A stretch of DNA of 64,000 bases from Diaphorobacter sp. HDW4B. GTDB lineage: Bacteria > Pseudomonadota > Gammaproteobacteria > Burkholderiales > Burkholderiaceae_C. Below are positions 15,967 through 25,564 of this stretch, in pieces. Below the pieces are notes generated by a model, which was not told where the DNA came from, made no database searches, and saw only the letters and a list, made by a program, of their open reading frames with translations. Numbering within the stretch: the first letter of the stretch is position 1; each line of letters begins with the position of its first letter. Made by a program: the position numbers and the translations under genes. The stretch lies in the NCBI RefSeq assembly GCF_011305535.1, contig NZ_CP049905.1:1808001-1872000 (forward strand), in the 5' to 3' direction.

Positions 15967-18423
15967 TCAACCGCAGCTGCCCAGTGCGCCGCACTGCGTG
16001 CAGTAGTCGCAGCCGTCCTTGCGGATCACGGCGTGCGCGCCGCACTCGTGGCACTTCTTGCCGGCCATGGTGGGCGGGTTGCCGCCGTTCTGGCTGATGT
16101 CGGCATTCGCGGTCAGTGCGGGCTCGCCGAGCGGCAGGCTTTGTTGCTGGGGCGTTGCGCGCTGGGCGAGGATGTTCTGCACCGCGTAGGCGATGGCGGC
16201 GACTTCGGAGTCGTGCCACAGCGGAATGCGCGTGCCGTCGTCCTTGGTGTGGAAGCCCAGACGCACGGGGCCGCGATCCCACGCCACCTTGCGCATGTCG
16301 GACAGCGCACGTTCGAGGAAACCACCGCGCGCGGCCAGCGAGAGCAGGCGCATGCTGGAGGTGATCCACTGCTGCGACTCGCCGCTCTGGCCCACGGGCA
16401 TGAAGAACTCGATGGCACGGTCGATGGTGCCGCCATGGCCATCCGGCACCGGCAGGAACGACACGATCAGGTACAGCGCCTTGTGGCCTTCCTGCGTCCA
16501 GTATTCGAGCTTTTCAGCCACCGCCGACAGACCGCCCTTGGGACGGCTTTCGATCATGGTGCGCATCGGATCGAACACCGCCGTGGGAGCGACAGCAGCC
16601 GGTGCGGGCGTCTCTGCCTTGGGCGCGGGCGTGACTTCGAGCACCGCGCCCAGAATGCTGTTCGGGCGGTAGGTGGCCAAGCCCTTCAGACCGGAATGCC
16701 AGGCCTGCAGGTAGAGGTTCTTGAAATCGTCGTACGGATAATCTTCCGGCACGTTGACGGTCTTGGAGATCGCCGTGTCGACATAAGGCTGCACCGCCTC
16801 CATCATCGCCACGTGTTCGCCAGCGGACATGTTCATCGCGCTCACGAAATACTCGGGCAGGTTGTTCACGTCCCCGCCCAGCGTCTTGTACACGCGCCAT
16901 GCGTAGTCTTCGACGATGTACTCGCTCTTGCTGCCATCGGCCTCGCGCTTGCGGCGGGTGTAGGTCCACGAGAACGGTGGCTCGATACCGTTGGAAGCGT
17001 TGTCGGCGAATGCCAGGCTCACGGTGCCGGTGGGCGCGATCGACAGCAGGTGGCTGTTGCGAATGCCGTGCGTGCGGATCTGCTGCTTGAGGTCCTTGGG
17101 CAGGCGGCTGGCGAATGTGCCTTCCGACAGATAACCATCGGCATTGAACTTGGGGAACACGCCCTTTTCCTTGGCGAGTTCGACCGATGCGCGGTAGGCC
17201 GCGTCACGCATGCGCTCGGCGATCTGCACCGCCATTTCGCGGCCTTCCTGGCGGTCGTAGCGCAGCTTGAGCATGGCCAGCGTGTTGCCCATGCCGGTGA
17301 AGCCCACGCCGATGCGGCGCTTGGCGGCGGACTCGGCACGTTGCTGCTCCAGCGGCCAGAAGGTCAGGTCGAGCACGTTGTCGAGCGCACGCACCTGCGT
17401 GGCGACCGAGGCTTCGAACGCGTCGAAGTCGAACTTGGCCGCGCCGTGGATGCCGAACGGGTTGCGCACAAAACGCGTGAGGATGATCGGGCCCAGATCG
17501 CAGCAGCCGTAAGGCGGCAGAGGCTGCTCGCCGCACGGATTGGTGGCCTGGATCTTTTCTGCGTAGTGCAGGTTGTTGTCGGTGTTGATCTGGTCGAGGA
17601 ACAGAATGCCCGGCTCGGCGAAGTCGTAGGCCGACTTCATGATCGTGTCCCACAGCTCGCGTGCGCGCAGCGTGCGGTAGATCCACTTGCCATCATCGCG
17701 CTGGCGGGCACCCGCGCTTTGCAGTTCCAGGCCCGGAGTGGCTTCGTGCACCAGTTCCCACTGGGCATCGGCCTCCACCGCTTCCATGAAGCCGTCAGGC
17801 ACACCGACGGAAACGTTGAAATTGTTCCAGCGACCTGGCGTGCGCTTGGCGGTGATGAAATCCAGCACATCGGGGTGATCGATGCGCAGCACGCCCATCT
17901 GCGCGCCGCGACGTGCGCCCGCGCTCTCCACGGTGGAGCAGGACTGGTCGAACACATTGATGTAGCTGCAAGGACCCGAAGCCATCGAGGCCGTGCCCTT
18001 GACCAGCGCGCCGCGTGGGCGGATGCGCGAGAAGTCGTAGCCCACGCCGCCGCCGCGACGCATGGTCTCGGCCGCTTCGCGCAGCGCTTCGTAGATGCCG
18101 GGGTAGCCCGCGTCGTCCACACCCTGGATGCAGTCACCCACGGGCTGCACGAAGCAGTTGATCAGCGTGGCCTGAATGTCGGTGCCCGCCGCGCTCATGA
18201 TGCGGCCCGCGCCGATCGCGCCCAGACGCAGGTTGTCGAGGAACTTGGCTTCGAGCGGCTCGCGCAGATCTTCGCGTTCCACCGATGCCAGCGCACGCGC
18301 AACGCGGCGGTACAGCTCCTCCACGTCCTTCTCGTCGTTTTTGAAATATTTCTCGCGCAGAACGTCGAGGCTGATGGGTTGCATGGACAAGGTGGGGGTC
18401 AGATCGGCTGTTTCGCGTTTCAT
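15967..18423 (-). CDS. nrdJ: adenosylcobalamin-dependent ribonucleoside-diphosphate reductase (class II)
   Basis: 818 residues. It has the class II reductase body with NPCGEQPLPPYGCCDLG, which gives the active-site Asn, Cys and Glu, and upstream MRRGGGVGYDFSRIRPRG. Near the carboxyl end a Cys-rich zinc-ribbon-like tail (CHECG and CDYCTQCG) replaces the flexible redox Cys pair of class I enzymes. It makes deoxyribonucleotides with a B12 radical and works with or without oxygen, which suits a nitrate respirer. The 300-bp upstream gap shows no cobalamin riboswitch or clear NrdR boxes that I can recognise. Confidence 0.95.
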   Translation of the reverse strand: MKRETADLTPTLSMQPISLDVLREKYFKNDEKDVEELYRRVARALASVEREDLREPLEAKFLDNLRLGAIGAGRIMSAAGTDIQATLINCFVQPVGDCIQGVDDAGYPGIYEALREAAETMRRGGGVGYDFSRIRPRGALVKGTASMASGPCSYINVFDQSCSTVESAGARRGAQMGVLRIDHPDVLDFITAKRTPGRWNNFNVSVGVPDGFMEAVEADAQWELVHEATPGLELQSAGARQRDDGKWIYRTLRARELWDTIMKSAYDFAEPGILFLDQINTDNNLHYAEKIQATNPCGEQPLPPYGCCDLGPIILTRFVRNPFGIHGAAKFDFDAFEASVATQVRALDNVLDLTFWPLEQQRAESAAKRRIGVGFTGMGNTLAMLKLRYDRQEGREMAVQIAERMRDAAYRASVELAKEKGVFPKFNADGYLSEGTFASRLPKDLKQQIRTHGIRNSHLLSIAPTGTVSLAFADNASNGIEPPFSWTYTRRKREADGSKSEYIVEDYAWRVYKTLGGDVNNLPEYFVSAMNMSAGEHVAMMEAVQPYVDTAISKTVNVPEDYPYDDFKNLYLQAWHSGLKGLATYRPNSILGAVLEVTPAPKAETPAPAAVAPTAVFDPMRTMIESRPKGGLSAVAEKLEYWTQEGHKALYLIVSFLPVPDGHGGTIDRAIEFFMPVGQSGESQQWITSSMRLLSLAARGGFLERALSDMRKVAWDRGPVRLGFHTKDDGTRIPLWHDSEVAAIAYAVQNILAQRATPQQQSLPLGEPALTANADISQNGGNPPTMAGKKCHECGAHAVIRKDGCDYCTQCGALGSCG

Positions 18424-18729
18424 GAAAAAGTGCTCTCCACAGTTGGAAAGTAAGTGAATTCTTTGGGATCGTCGTGGCAGAGGGCCAAGGCTTCGGCATG
18501 CCGTTTCGCGCAGGTCGTATTTCTACACCTTCCACGGAAAATGTGTCTGAATTCTAATCAAGGCATCTTCCATCGAAGCTCATTTTTAATAGCAAACTTG
18601 CCTCACCATTGCTGGCAATATTCGCAATTACGAAGATAGCCCTTGACAGACATTTCTGACATTCATTTACAAGAGATGACACCAATCAGACAGCCCCGAA
18701 AAACGCGAAAAAAAGACTAGCATTCAACA
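18424..18729. other. divergent intergenic region, nrdJ / chaN
   Basis: A 306-bp gap between two genes read in opposite directions, clearly more AT-rich than the flanking genes, especially at 18540-18720. It should hold promoters for both. On the plus side TTGACA at 18643-18648 with TTTACA 17 bases further on (18666-18671) is a possible promoter for the ChaN-type gene; its -10 match is poor. No repeats or open frames of note. Confidence 0.5.
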
Positions 18730-19620
18730 ATGATTCGCATCTTGAAGCGCCCACTCACCCGTTCGGCCTTGTCGGCTCTGGCGCTGGCCGGTTGGCTGCT
18801 GACGGGCTGCAACCTGCCGACTGCAGACCGGGTGCCGGAGACCCCCGAATTGCGCTTCGACCACACCGAAAATTTGACCAAGGCCAAGACCCAGTGGCTC
18901 GAATGGTTGACCCGCATGCAGACCGCCCCTGTGATCATGCTGGGCGAGCAGCATGATGCGCCCGAGCACCACGCCTGGGAGGCAGACACGGTCCGCGAAC
19001 TCACCCAGCGCAAGCGACTGGCCGCGCTGGTGCTGGAGATGGCCGACGCCGGAGCCACCACCCACGGGCTGCCCGCCAACGCCAGCGAAGCCGATGTGCA
19101 ACAAGCCCTGAACTGGAACGACAAAGCCTGGCCTTGGGAATCCTATGGACCTTCCGTGATGGCGGCTGTGCGCGCTGAAGTGCCCGTGCTCGGTGGCAAC
19201 CTGCCACGCAAGCAGATGGCAGACGCGATGAAGAACGCGCGTTTTGATCAGCATTTGAGCGCTGAAGCCATGCAGATTCAGCGTGATGCGATCAAACAAG
19301 GCCATTGCAACCTGCTGCCAGAGACCCAACTACAGCCTATGGCCCGAATTCAGCTCGCGCGCGACGAAAGCATGGCCCAGATCGTGCGGTCCGCCATTGA
19401 GCCGGGCCGCACCGTGCTGCTCATCGCCGGACACGGTCATGTGCGTTCCCGCGTCGGTGTCGCCACCTGGCTGCCTGCCAACCTGCTGGCTCACAAGGCG
19501 ATTGCGCAGGCAGGCGCTGTCGATTCAGCTATCAAATATGAATCAAACATTTTCATCGTGACCCCGGCTCTGCCCAGCAAAGACCATTGCGCCGAGCTGC
19601 GTCAGCACTTCAAGCGCTGA
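18730..19620 (+). CDS. ChaN family lipoprotein
   Basis: 296 residues with a lipoprotein signal peptide ending in the lipobox LLTGC (Cys about residue 27). The mature part begins with the ChaN/DUF399 hallmark VIMLGEQHDAPEHHAWE and later has VPVLGGNLPR and VLLIAGHGHVRSRVGVATWL. ChaN proteins are haem-binding outer-membrane or periplasmic lipoproteins of uncertain use, linked to iron supply. It stands alone, divergent from nrdJ, and 66 bp before purU. Confidence 0.85.
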   Translation: MIRILKRPLTRSALSALALAGWLLTGCNLPTADRVPETPELRFDHTENLTKAKTQWLEWLTRMQTAPVIMLGEQHDAPEHHAWEADTVRELTQRKRLAALVLEMADAGATTHGLPANASEADVQQALNWNDKAWPWESYGPSVMAAVRAEVPVLGGNLPRKQMADAMKNARFDQHLSAEAMQIQRDAIKQGHCNLLPETQLQPMARIQLARDESMAQIVRSAIEPGRTVLLIAGHGHVRSRVGVATWLPANLLAHKAIAQAGAVDSAIKYESNIFIVTPALPSKDHCAELRQHFKR

Positions 19621-19686
19621 TTCAGTCAGGGAAACCACGCCCCTCTCCCCACGCATGTACCAGCGTGCTGCGACAATTGGCGCAAT

Positions 19687-20535
19687 ATGACTGAATCCTT
19701 CATCCTGACACTCTCCTGCCCGGACCGCCTTGGGCTGGTACACGCTGTCTCCGGCTTCCTGCTGGAGCGCAATGGCAACATCGAAGAAGCAGCGCAATAC
19801 AACGACAGCGCCACGGGCCTGTTCTTCATGCGCGTGCAGTTTGCGTGCGAAAACCCGGATTTGCCATCATTGAAGGCCGAAGTAGCCGCTTTTGCAGAAA
19901 CCTTCGAGATGAAGTGGAGCCTGCATTCGACCACCGAAGCCATGAAGACCGTGATCATGGTCAGCAAGGATGGCCGCTGCTTGAACGACCTGCTGTTCCG
20001 CTGGAAGTCCGGCCTGCTGCCGATCGACATCCGCGCCATCGTCAGCAACCACCGCGACTTCTACCAGCTCGCGGCCAGCTACAACATTCCGTTCCACCAC
20101 ATTCCGATGACGGCCGCCACCAAGGCACAGGCCGAAGCCAAGCAGTACGAGATCATTCAGGCCGAAGGTGCCGAGCTGGTCGTGCTCGCGCGCTACATGC
20201 AGGTGCTGTCGGACGACATGTGCAAGAAGCTCTCGGGCCGCGCGATCAACATCCACCACAGCTTCCTGCCCAGCTTCAAGGGTGCCAAGCCGTACTACCA
20301 GGCGCATGACCGTGGCGTGAAGCTCATCGGCGCAACCGCCCATTACGTCACCGCTGATCTGGACGAAGGCCCGATCATCGAGCAGGACGTGGCGCGCGCA
20401 AGCCATTCGGACACCGTGGAAGACCTGACCGCTCGCGGCGGCGACACCGAAAGCCAGGTGCTGGCCCGCGCCGTGAAATGGCACAGCGAGCACCGCGTGT
20501 TGATGAACGGCCACAAGACGGTGATCTTCAAGTAA
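19687..20535 (+). CDS. purU: formyltetrahydrofolate deformylase
   Basis: 282 residues. An amino-terminal ACT domain (about 1-85, SFILTLSCPDRLGLVHAVSG) is followed by a formyl-transferase-like domain with the catalytic pattern NIHHSFLPSFKGAKPY and the Asp near DEGPIIEQDV. It splits 10-formyl-tetrahydrofolate into formate and tetrahydrofolate, balancing one-carbon units for purine and glycine metabolism. The full family length is present. The next gene, a GcvA-like regulator, follows at 42 bp and may be linked to glycine or one-carbon control. Confidence 0.96.
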   Translation: MTESFILTLSCPDRLGLVHAVSGFLLERNGNIEEAAQYNDSATGLFFMRVQFACENPDLPSLKAEVAAFAETFEMKWSLHSTTEAMKTVIMVSKDGRCLNDLLFRWKSGLLPIDIRAIVSNHRDFYQLAASYNIPFHHIPMTAATKAQAEAKQYEIIQAEGAELVVLARYMQVLSDDMCKKLSGRAINIHHSFLPSFKGAKPYYQAHDRGVKLIGATAHYVTADLDEGPIIEQDVARASHSDTVEDLTARGGDTESQVLARAVKWHSEHRVLMNGHKTVIFK

Positions 20536-20577
20536 AAGCAGCCAAAGCTCGCCAACCAGCCGCCTTCACACACCATC

Positions 20578-21492
20578 ATGAGCAGCACATCCCCCAACCC
20601 CATCAGTGTGGATGCCAGCGCCCTCAGGCGCATTCCGCCCATCCAGTGCCTGCTCACGTTTGAAGCGCTGGCGCGGCTGCGCAGCGTCACACTGACCGCC
20701 GACGAGCTGTGCGTGACACCCAGCGCGGTGAGCCACCGTGTGAAGCAGTTGGAGCAGATTCTCGGCACGCGCCTGTTCGGCCGCGCCGATTTTTCGCTCA
20801 CGACCGACGGCAGCGCCTATCTCTCGCACGTGCGCGAAGGGCTGGGCGCGCTGCAGCGCTTTCCGGGCGCGGACAACAATCCGGGCAAGCGCCGCCTCAA
20901 GCTGGCGGTCACGCCGACCTTCGCGCGCGCCATCCTGATCCCGCGTCTGCGCCAGTTCACCGAGGCCTATCCGGAAATCGACCTCGCGCTGCAGGTATCG
21001 ATCCCGCTGCTCGACGTGGTGGCGGAAGACGCCGACCTGGTCGTGCGCTTTGGCCCCGGTCACTACGCCGACATGGAGCATGTCGAGCTGGCGCGCGACA
21101 TCGTCACCCCACTTGCCTCGCCCGCCTTCGTGCGCGAGCACGGCCCGTTCGAGCGCCCCGAAGACCTCGAAGGCATCCCCCTCCTGCGCAGCCCGCTGGA
21201 GCCTTGGCGCAGCTGGTTCGACGTCTGCGGCCTGAACTGGCCCGCCCCCACCGAAGGCTCGCAGTTCAACGACATCGGCCTGATGTGCGACGCCGCCGCC
21301 GCCGGCATGGGCGTGGCCCTCGTGCGCCTCAAGCTCGGCCGCCCGTGGCTCGACCAGGGCACGCTCGTGCGCCTGTACGACAACATCGTCGCCCCCAGCC
21401 CCCACGCGCACTACCTGTGCTGGAAAACCGGCACCATGGACCGCTGGGAATGCGCGGCGTTTGCGGAATGGTTGCGCAAGACGCTGGCGTGA
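20578..21492 (+). CDS. LysR-family transcriptional regulator (GcvA-like)
   Basis: 304 residues. The winged helix-turn-helix at about 22-80 includes LTADELCVTPSAVSHRVKQLE and GTRLFGR. It is followed by a substrate-binding domain (about 105-300) with the GcvA-type VRFGPGHYADMEHVEL segment. It probably controls nearby or distant genes in response to a small ligand, not identifiable here. It runs in the same direction as purU and glcD, whereas most LysR regulators diverge from their target. Confidence 0.88.
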   Translation: MSSTSPNPISVDASALRRIPPIQCLLTFEALARLRSVTLTADELCVTPSAVSHRVKQLEQILGTRLFGRADFSLTTDGSAYLSHVREGLGALQRFPGADNNPGKRRLKLAVTPTFARAILIPRLRQFTEAYPEIDLALQVSIPLLDVVAEDADLVVRFGPGHYADMEHVELARDIVTPLASPAFVREHGPFERPEDLEGIPLLRSPLEPWRSWFDVCGLNWPAPTEGSQFNDIGLMCDAAAAGMGVALVRLKLGRPWLDQGTLVRLYDNIVAPSPHAHYLCWKTGTMDRWECAAFAEWLRKTLA

Positions 21493-21586
21493 TGGTGTGA
21501 CGGCACCCGTTTGACCACAAGCGGGTTCACACACCCGTGCAAATTTGTTCACGCCACGCGCCCGTCGCTTGAACTACATTCACAGG

Positions 21587-23101
21587 ATGAGCACAGCCCC
21601 CTCATCCTCCCCCGATCCCAAGCCGCCGACGCAAAGCGAACGTGCTGCGCGTCAAAAAGAAATCATCGATGCGCTCGGCAAGCATCTGCCTGCGCACGCG
21701 CTGCTTTGGAACTCCGAAGACACCACGCCCTACGAATGCGACGGGCTGACGGCCTATCGCCAGCGCCCGTTGGTCGTCGCCCTGCCGGAAACCGAAGCGC
21801 AGGTGCAAGCCGCACTGCGCGTGTGTCATCAGCTGAATGCGCCAGTCGTCGCGCGCGGAGCGGGCACGGGCCTGTCCGGTGGCGCGATGCCGCATGCGAT
21901 GGGGGTGACGCTGTCGCTTGCCAAGTTCAACCAGATTCTGGAAGTCAATCCGGTCAGCCGCACGGCGCGCGTGCAATGCGGCGTGCGCAATCTGGCGATC
22001 AGCGAAGCGGCTGCTCCGCACAATCTGTACTACGCGCCCGACCCGAGCAGCCAGATCGCCTGCACGATCGGCGGCAACGTGGCCGAGAACTCCGGCGGCG
22101 TGCATTGCCTGAAATATGGCCTGACGGTGCACAACGTGCTGCGCGTGCGCGGTTTCACGATTGAAGGTGAGCCGATCACCTTCGGCAGCGAAGCGCTCGA
22201 CGTGCCCGGCTACGACCTGCTGGCCGCGATGATCGGCAGCGAAGGCATGCTGGCCGTGGCGCTGGAGGTGACCGTCAAGCTCATCCCCAAGCCACAACTG
22301 GCGCGCTGCATCATGGCCAGCTTCGACGACGTGCGCAAAGCCGGTGACGCCGTGGCTGCGGTGATCGCGGCGGGCATCATCCCGGCAGGCTTGGAAATGA
22401 TGGACAAGCCCATGACCGCCGCCGTCGAAGACTTTGTCTGCGCCGACTACGACCTCACCGCCGAAGCCATTTTGCTGTGCGAAAGCGACGGCACGCCCGA
22501 AGAAGTCGAGGAAGAAATCGGCCGCATGACCGAGGTGCTGCGCGGCGCGGGCGCGACCGCCATCACCGTGAGCAACAACGAGGAAGAACGCCTGCGTTTC
22601 TGGAGCGGCCGCAAGAATGCCTTCCCCGCCAGCGGTCGCATCAGCCCCGACTACATGTGCATGGACTCGACCATCCCGCGCAAACGCCTGGCCGACATCC
22701 TGCTCGCCATCCAGGAGATGGAGAAGAAATACCGCCTGCGCTGCGCCAACGTGTTCCATGCGGGCGACGGCAACCTGCATCCGCTGATCCTGTTCGACGC
22801 GAACGACCCGGACGAATTGCACCGCTGCGAGCTGTTCGGTGCCGACATTCTGGAAACCAGCGTCGCGATGGGCGGCACAGTAACCGGCGAGCACGGCGTG
22901 GGCATCGAAAAGCTCAACAGCATGTGCACCCAATTCACCACCGAAGAAAACTTGCAGATGTTCGCGCTCAAGGGCGCGTTCGATCCCAAGGGTCTGCTCA
23001 ACCCCGGCAAGGTGATTCCCACGCTCAACCGCTGTGCCGAATACGGCAAGATGCTGGTGCGCGGCGGGCAGATCAAGCATCCTGAGCTGGAGCGGTTCTG
23101 A
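21587..23101 (+). CDS. glcD: FAD-linked oxidase, glycolate oxidase subunit GlcD
   Basis: 504 residues from the ATG at 21587; an earlier in-frame start at 21545 adds residues without similarity. The PCMH-type FAD site is seen as RGAGTGLSGGAMP and CTIGGNVAENSGGVHCLKYG. The carboxyl domain ends with GEHGVGIEK, the cap-domain motif that includes the active-site His. GlcD oxidises glycolate to glyoxylate at the membrane together with GlcE and GlcF, which are not next to it here. A D-lactate or other 2-hydroxyacid dehydrogenase of the same family cannot be excluded. Confidence 0.85.
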   Translation: MSTAPSSSPDPKPPTQSERAARQKEIIDALGKHLPAHALLWNSEDTTPYECDGLTAYRQRPLVVALPETEAQVQAALRVCHQLNAPVVARGAGTGLSGGAMPHAMGVTLSLAKFNQILEVNPVSRTARVQCGVRNLAISEAAAPHNLYYAPDPSSQIACTIGGNVAENSGGVHCLKYGLTVHNVLRVRGFTIEGEPITFGSEALDVPGYDLLAAMIGSEGMLAVALEVTVKLIPKPQLARCIMASFDDVRKAGDAVAAVIAAGIIPAGLEMMDKPMTAAVEDFVCADYDLTAEAILLCESDGTPEEVEEEIGRMTEVLRGAGATAITVSNNEEERLRFWSGRKNAFPASGRISPDYMCMDSTIPRKRLADILLAIQEMEKKYRLRCANVFHAGDGNLHPLILFDANDPDELHRCELFGADILETSVAMGGTVTGEHGVGIEKLNSMCTQFTTEENLQMFALKGAFDPKGLLNPGKVIPTLNRCAEYGKMLVRGGQIKHPELERF

Positions 23102-23122
23102 TCGAAAACCAGAGGGGCTTTC

Positions 23123-23737
23123 ATGCCGAAAGTACAGGACGCCATGCCCCATCCTCAGTTGCCCAACGACATCGTGCCCCATCCACGATATGGATCCCAA
23201 CCTATGGTGTCCGGGCTCCAAGTCGATCTGCAGAGCATCCTTCGCGGGCATTGGCAGTACCAAGAAGACCGCATTTTTCCCCAATCGGTGCTCGCAGCCG
23301 ATGTCTCCAGCCAGAACTTTGCGCTCTATCCGCGCTTGTTCTACGTGGACATGCTCGCGACCTGCCGCAAATGCCAACGCCCCTTCCTGTTTTTCGCCAA
23401 GGAGCAGCAGCACTGGTTTGAGGATCTGGGCTTCTACGTCGACGCCGATTGCGTGAACTGCCCTCTCTGCCGCAAAATTCTCCATCGCGAGAAGACGCGA
23501 CTCAAACGGTATGCACAGTTGAAGAATCTTGCGCACCCCACGCGCAAGGAATTGATGCAGTTGGTGGACGATACGATCACCTTGATCGACGCGGGTTACC
23601 TCACAAGCATGCAGCGTCTGCAAGCGCTTCAAGGACAAGCCCAACGAGACATTCCCGAATATCCGGGAACGCAGCGAATGACAGAGCTGATCGAGAGAGA
23701 TTCCACGCCAACACCGCATCCGATCAGACATCGGTGA
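23123..23737 (+). CDS. zinc-ribbon domain protein, function unknown
   Basis: 204 residues. A central zinc ribbon at about 76-120 has two Cys pairs (CRKCQ and CPLC, with an extra Cys before the second) and the conserved LFFAKEQQHWFEDLGF between them. This is the pattern of the uncharacterised zf-trcl family. The carboxyl third is helical and charged. It starts 21 bp after glcD and could be in the same transcript. No function is known to me. Confidence 0.75.
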   Translation: MPKVQDAMPHPQLPNDIVPHPRYGSQPMVSGLQVDLQSILRGHWQYQEDRIFPQSVLAADVSSQNFALYPRLFYVDMLATCRKCQRPFLFFAKEQQHWFEDLGFYVDADCVNCPLCRKILHREKTRLKRYAQLKNLAHPTRKELMQLVDDTITLIDAGYLTSMQRLQALQGQAQRDIPEYPGTQRMTELIERDSTPTPHPIRHR

Positions 23738-23757
23738 CAAGGCTGTCACGCCCCGAT
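23730..23757 (+). terminator. possible terminator after the zinc-ribbon gene
   Basis: GTGACA and TGTCAC form a 6-bp stem with a four-base loop. Outside it ATCG and CGAT can pair across a small internal loop, then TTTC follows. It overlaps the stop codon and separates two convergent genes. The T run is short, so this is a weak call. Confidence 0.35.
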
Positions 23758-23775
23758 TTCAGTGCGTACCCACTC

Positions 23776-24654
23776 TCAGCGCTGCACCCCCCACTTGCGC
23801 ACCGTGAGTCGCTCCAGCGTGTGAAAGCCCAGCGTCTCCACAAGTAAGCCGATGCCGATCACCATGAGCAGGCCGGCAAACACTTTGTCGGTGTAGAGCT
23901 CGTTGCGGTTCTGGAAGATGTACCAGCCCAGCCCGCCCTGACCGGATGATGCGCCGAACACCAGTTCGGCTGCGATCAGCGTGCGCCAGGCGAAGGCCCA
24001 GCCGATTTTGAGCCCTGAAAGAATGGCGGGCAGTGCGGCGGGCACCAGAATCTGCAGCACGTAGCGCAGCCCCGTGAGACCGTAGTTGCGGCCCGCCATG
24101 CGCAGGGTTTCGGGCACGGCCTGAAAGCCTGCATAGGTGTTGAGCGCCAGTGGCCACAGCACCGAATGGACGAGCACAAAGATCAGGCTGCCCTGCCCGA
24201 GGCCAAACCACAGCAAGGCCAGCGGCAGCAGTGCAATCGCTGGCAAGGGGTTGAACATGCTGGTGAGCGTGGTGAGCACATCGCGGCCAACCGCCGTGGA
24301 CACCGCCACCGCCGTGAGCAGCAAGGCACCCACGATGCCTGCCAGATAGCCTTGCACGAGTATCTTGAGCGAAATCGCCGCCTTGGCCAGCAGCTCGCCT
24401 GACGCCAGCCCTTCGGCCAGCGCCTTGATCGTTTGCGTGAAAGTGGGCAGCAGCAGGTCGTTGTCCTGCCATGCTGCAAGCAGCTGCCAGAGTGCGGCCA
24501 GCACCGCAAGAATCACCACGCGGCGCAGTGCCGATGAGCGCCAGAGACGTTGCCCCCACGGAAGCGGCGTGCTGGCGCGGATATGTTCCAGCGGCGGCAG
24601 CTCGTGGAGCACTTCGGGGCGAATCGGTGGAAACGCCTGAGTTGAAGTCGTCAT
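23776..24654 (-). CDS. ABC transporter permease, nitrate/sulfonate/taurine type
   Basis: 292 residues with about six membrane helices. It has the EAA-loop region of BPD-type permeases (TLRMAGRNYGLTGLRYVLQILVPAALPAI shows the pattern), as in SsuC and TauC. It forms the membrane channel of the importer whose ATPase lies immediately upstream; the ATG overlaps that gene's stop by four bases. It is the last gene of the leftward dioxygenase-ABC operon. Confidence 0.9.
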   Translation of the reverse strand: MTTSTQAFPPIRPEVLHELPPLEHIRASTPLPWGQRLWRSSALRRVVILAVLAALWQLLAAWQDNDLLLPTFTQTIKALAEGLASGELLAKAAISLKILVQGYLAGIVGALLLTAVAVSTAVGRDVLTTLTSMFNPLPAIALLPLALLWFGLGQGSLIFVLVHSVLWPLALNTYAGFQAVPETLRMAGRNYGLTGLRYVLQILVPAALPAILSGLKIGWAFAWRTLIAAELVFGASSGQGGLGWYIFQNRNELYTDKVFAGLLMVIGIGLLVETLGFHTLERLTVRKWGVQR

Positions 24655-25553
24655 GCTGCGACCTCCAGCTCGATCTTCGCTGGTTGCTCGAAAAGCAGGC
24701 CATGGATGCGTTGCGTCGCTGCCTGAAATTCGGCACTGCCCTGGTCGGAAAGATCAAAACCGTGGCTGTTGATTTCGGCGCGCAGACGACCGGGATGCGG
24801 CGAGAGGATGGCGATGCGATTGCCCAGCACCAGCGCCTCTTCGATGGAATGCGTGACGAACACGAGCGTGAAGCGCAGTTCTGCCCACAGCCCCAAAAGT
24901 TCTTCCTGCATGCGGCGACGGGTGAGCGCGTCGAGCGCAGCAAAGGGCTCGTCCATCAGCAGCACACGCGGCTGCATCGCCAGCGCCCGCGCAATCGCCA
25001 CGCGTTGCTTCATTCCGCCCGAGAGCTGGTGCGGATGCACATTGGCAAACGCCGACAGGCCCACCTTGGCGATGTAGATGTCCGCGCGTTCGGCGGCCTC
25101 GGCACGTGACAGTCGGCCCGACGCCACCAGCGGAAAGATCACGTTCTCGCGCACCGTTTTCCATGGCGGCAACTGGTCGAACTCCTGAAACACGACCACG
25201 CGATCAGGGCCCGGTCCCTGCACCGGATGTCCATCCAGCAGCACCTGTCCTTCGCTCGGCTCGATGAAACCGGCCAAGGTCTTGAGCAGGCTGCTTTTGC
25301 CGCAACCCGACGCGCCCAGCAAGATGTAGCGATCGCCCTCAAACACATCGAGCGACACCCGATGCGTGGCCCGTACACGGCGCTCGGGCGTGTCGTAATC
25401 GATGCTGAGATCGCGCACCTGCAGCAGCGCGGCGTCCTCCTGCGTGGGTGCCCAATCGGCGTTCAACGTCTGTCGTTGGACGACGCTTGCGGCTTCCAGA
25501 GGCCACACGCCACGGCGCGCGGTGATGTTGGAACGAAAGGCAAGGTCGCTCAT
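24651..25553 (-). CDS. ABC transporter ATP-binding protein, nitrate/sulfonate/taurine type
   Basis: 300 residues. The Walker A motif is GASGCGKSS, the signature is LSGGMKQRVAIARAL and Walker B is VLLMDEPFAALD, followed by the switch His (FVTHSIEEAL). The amino end carries about 40 extra residues before the ATPase fold. It belongs to the SsuB/TauB group and drives the importer with the downstream permease. It begins 11 bp after the binding-protein gene. Confidence 0.92.
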   Translation of the reverse strand: MSDLAFRSNITARRGVWPLEAASVVQRQTLNADWAPTQEDAALLQVRDLSIDYDTPERRVRATHRVSLDVFEGDRYILLGASGCGKSSLLKTLAGFIEPSEGQVLLDGHPVQGPGPDRVVVFQEFDQLPPWKTVRENVIFPLVASGRLSRAEAAERADIYIAKVGLSAFANVHPHQLSGGMKQRVAIARALAMQPRVLLMDEPFAALDALTRRRMQEELLGLWAELRFTLVFVTHSIEEALVLGNRIAILSPHPGRLRAEINSHGFDLSDQGSAEFQAATQRIHGLLFEQPAKIELEVAA

Positions 25554-25564
25554 GCTCTGTTCCT

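Noticed and set aside
15568-18453. 961-codon open frame on the plus strand
   Set aside because: Antisense to narX and nrdJ; composition rich in His, Arg and Ala as usual for antisense frames in high-GC DNA.
18424-18729. Cobalamin riboswitch or NrdR boxes before nrdJ
   Set aside because: Looked for because the enzyme needs B12; I found no B12-box-like core and no pair of NrdR boxes.
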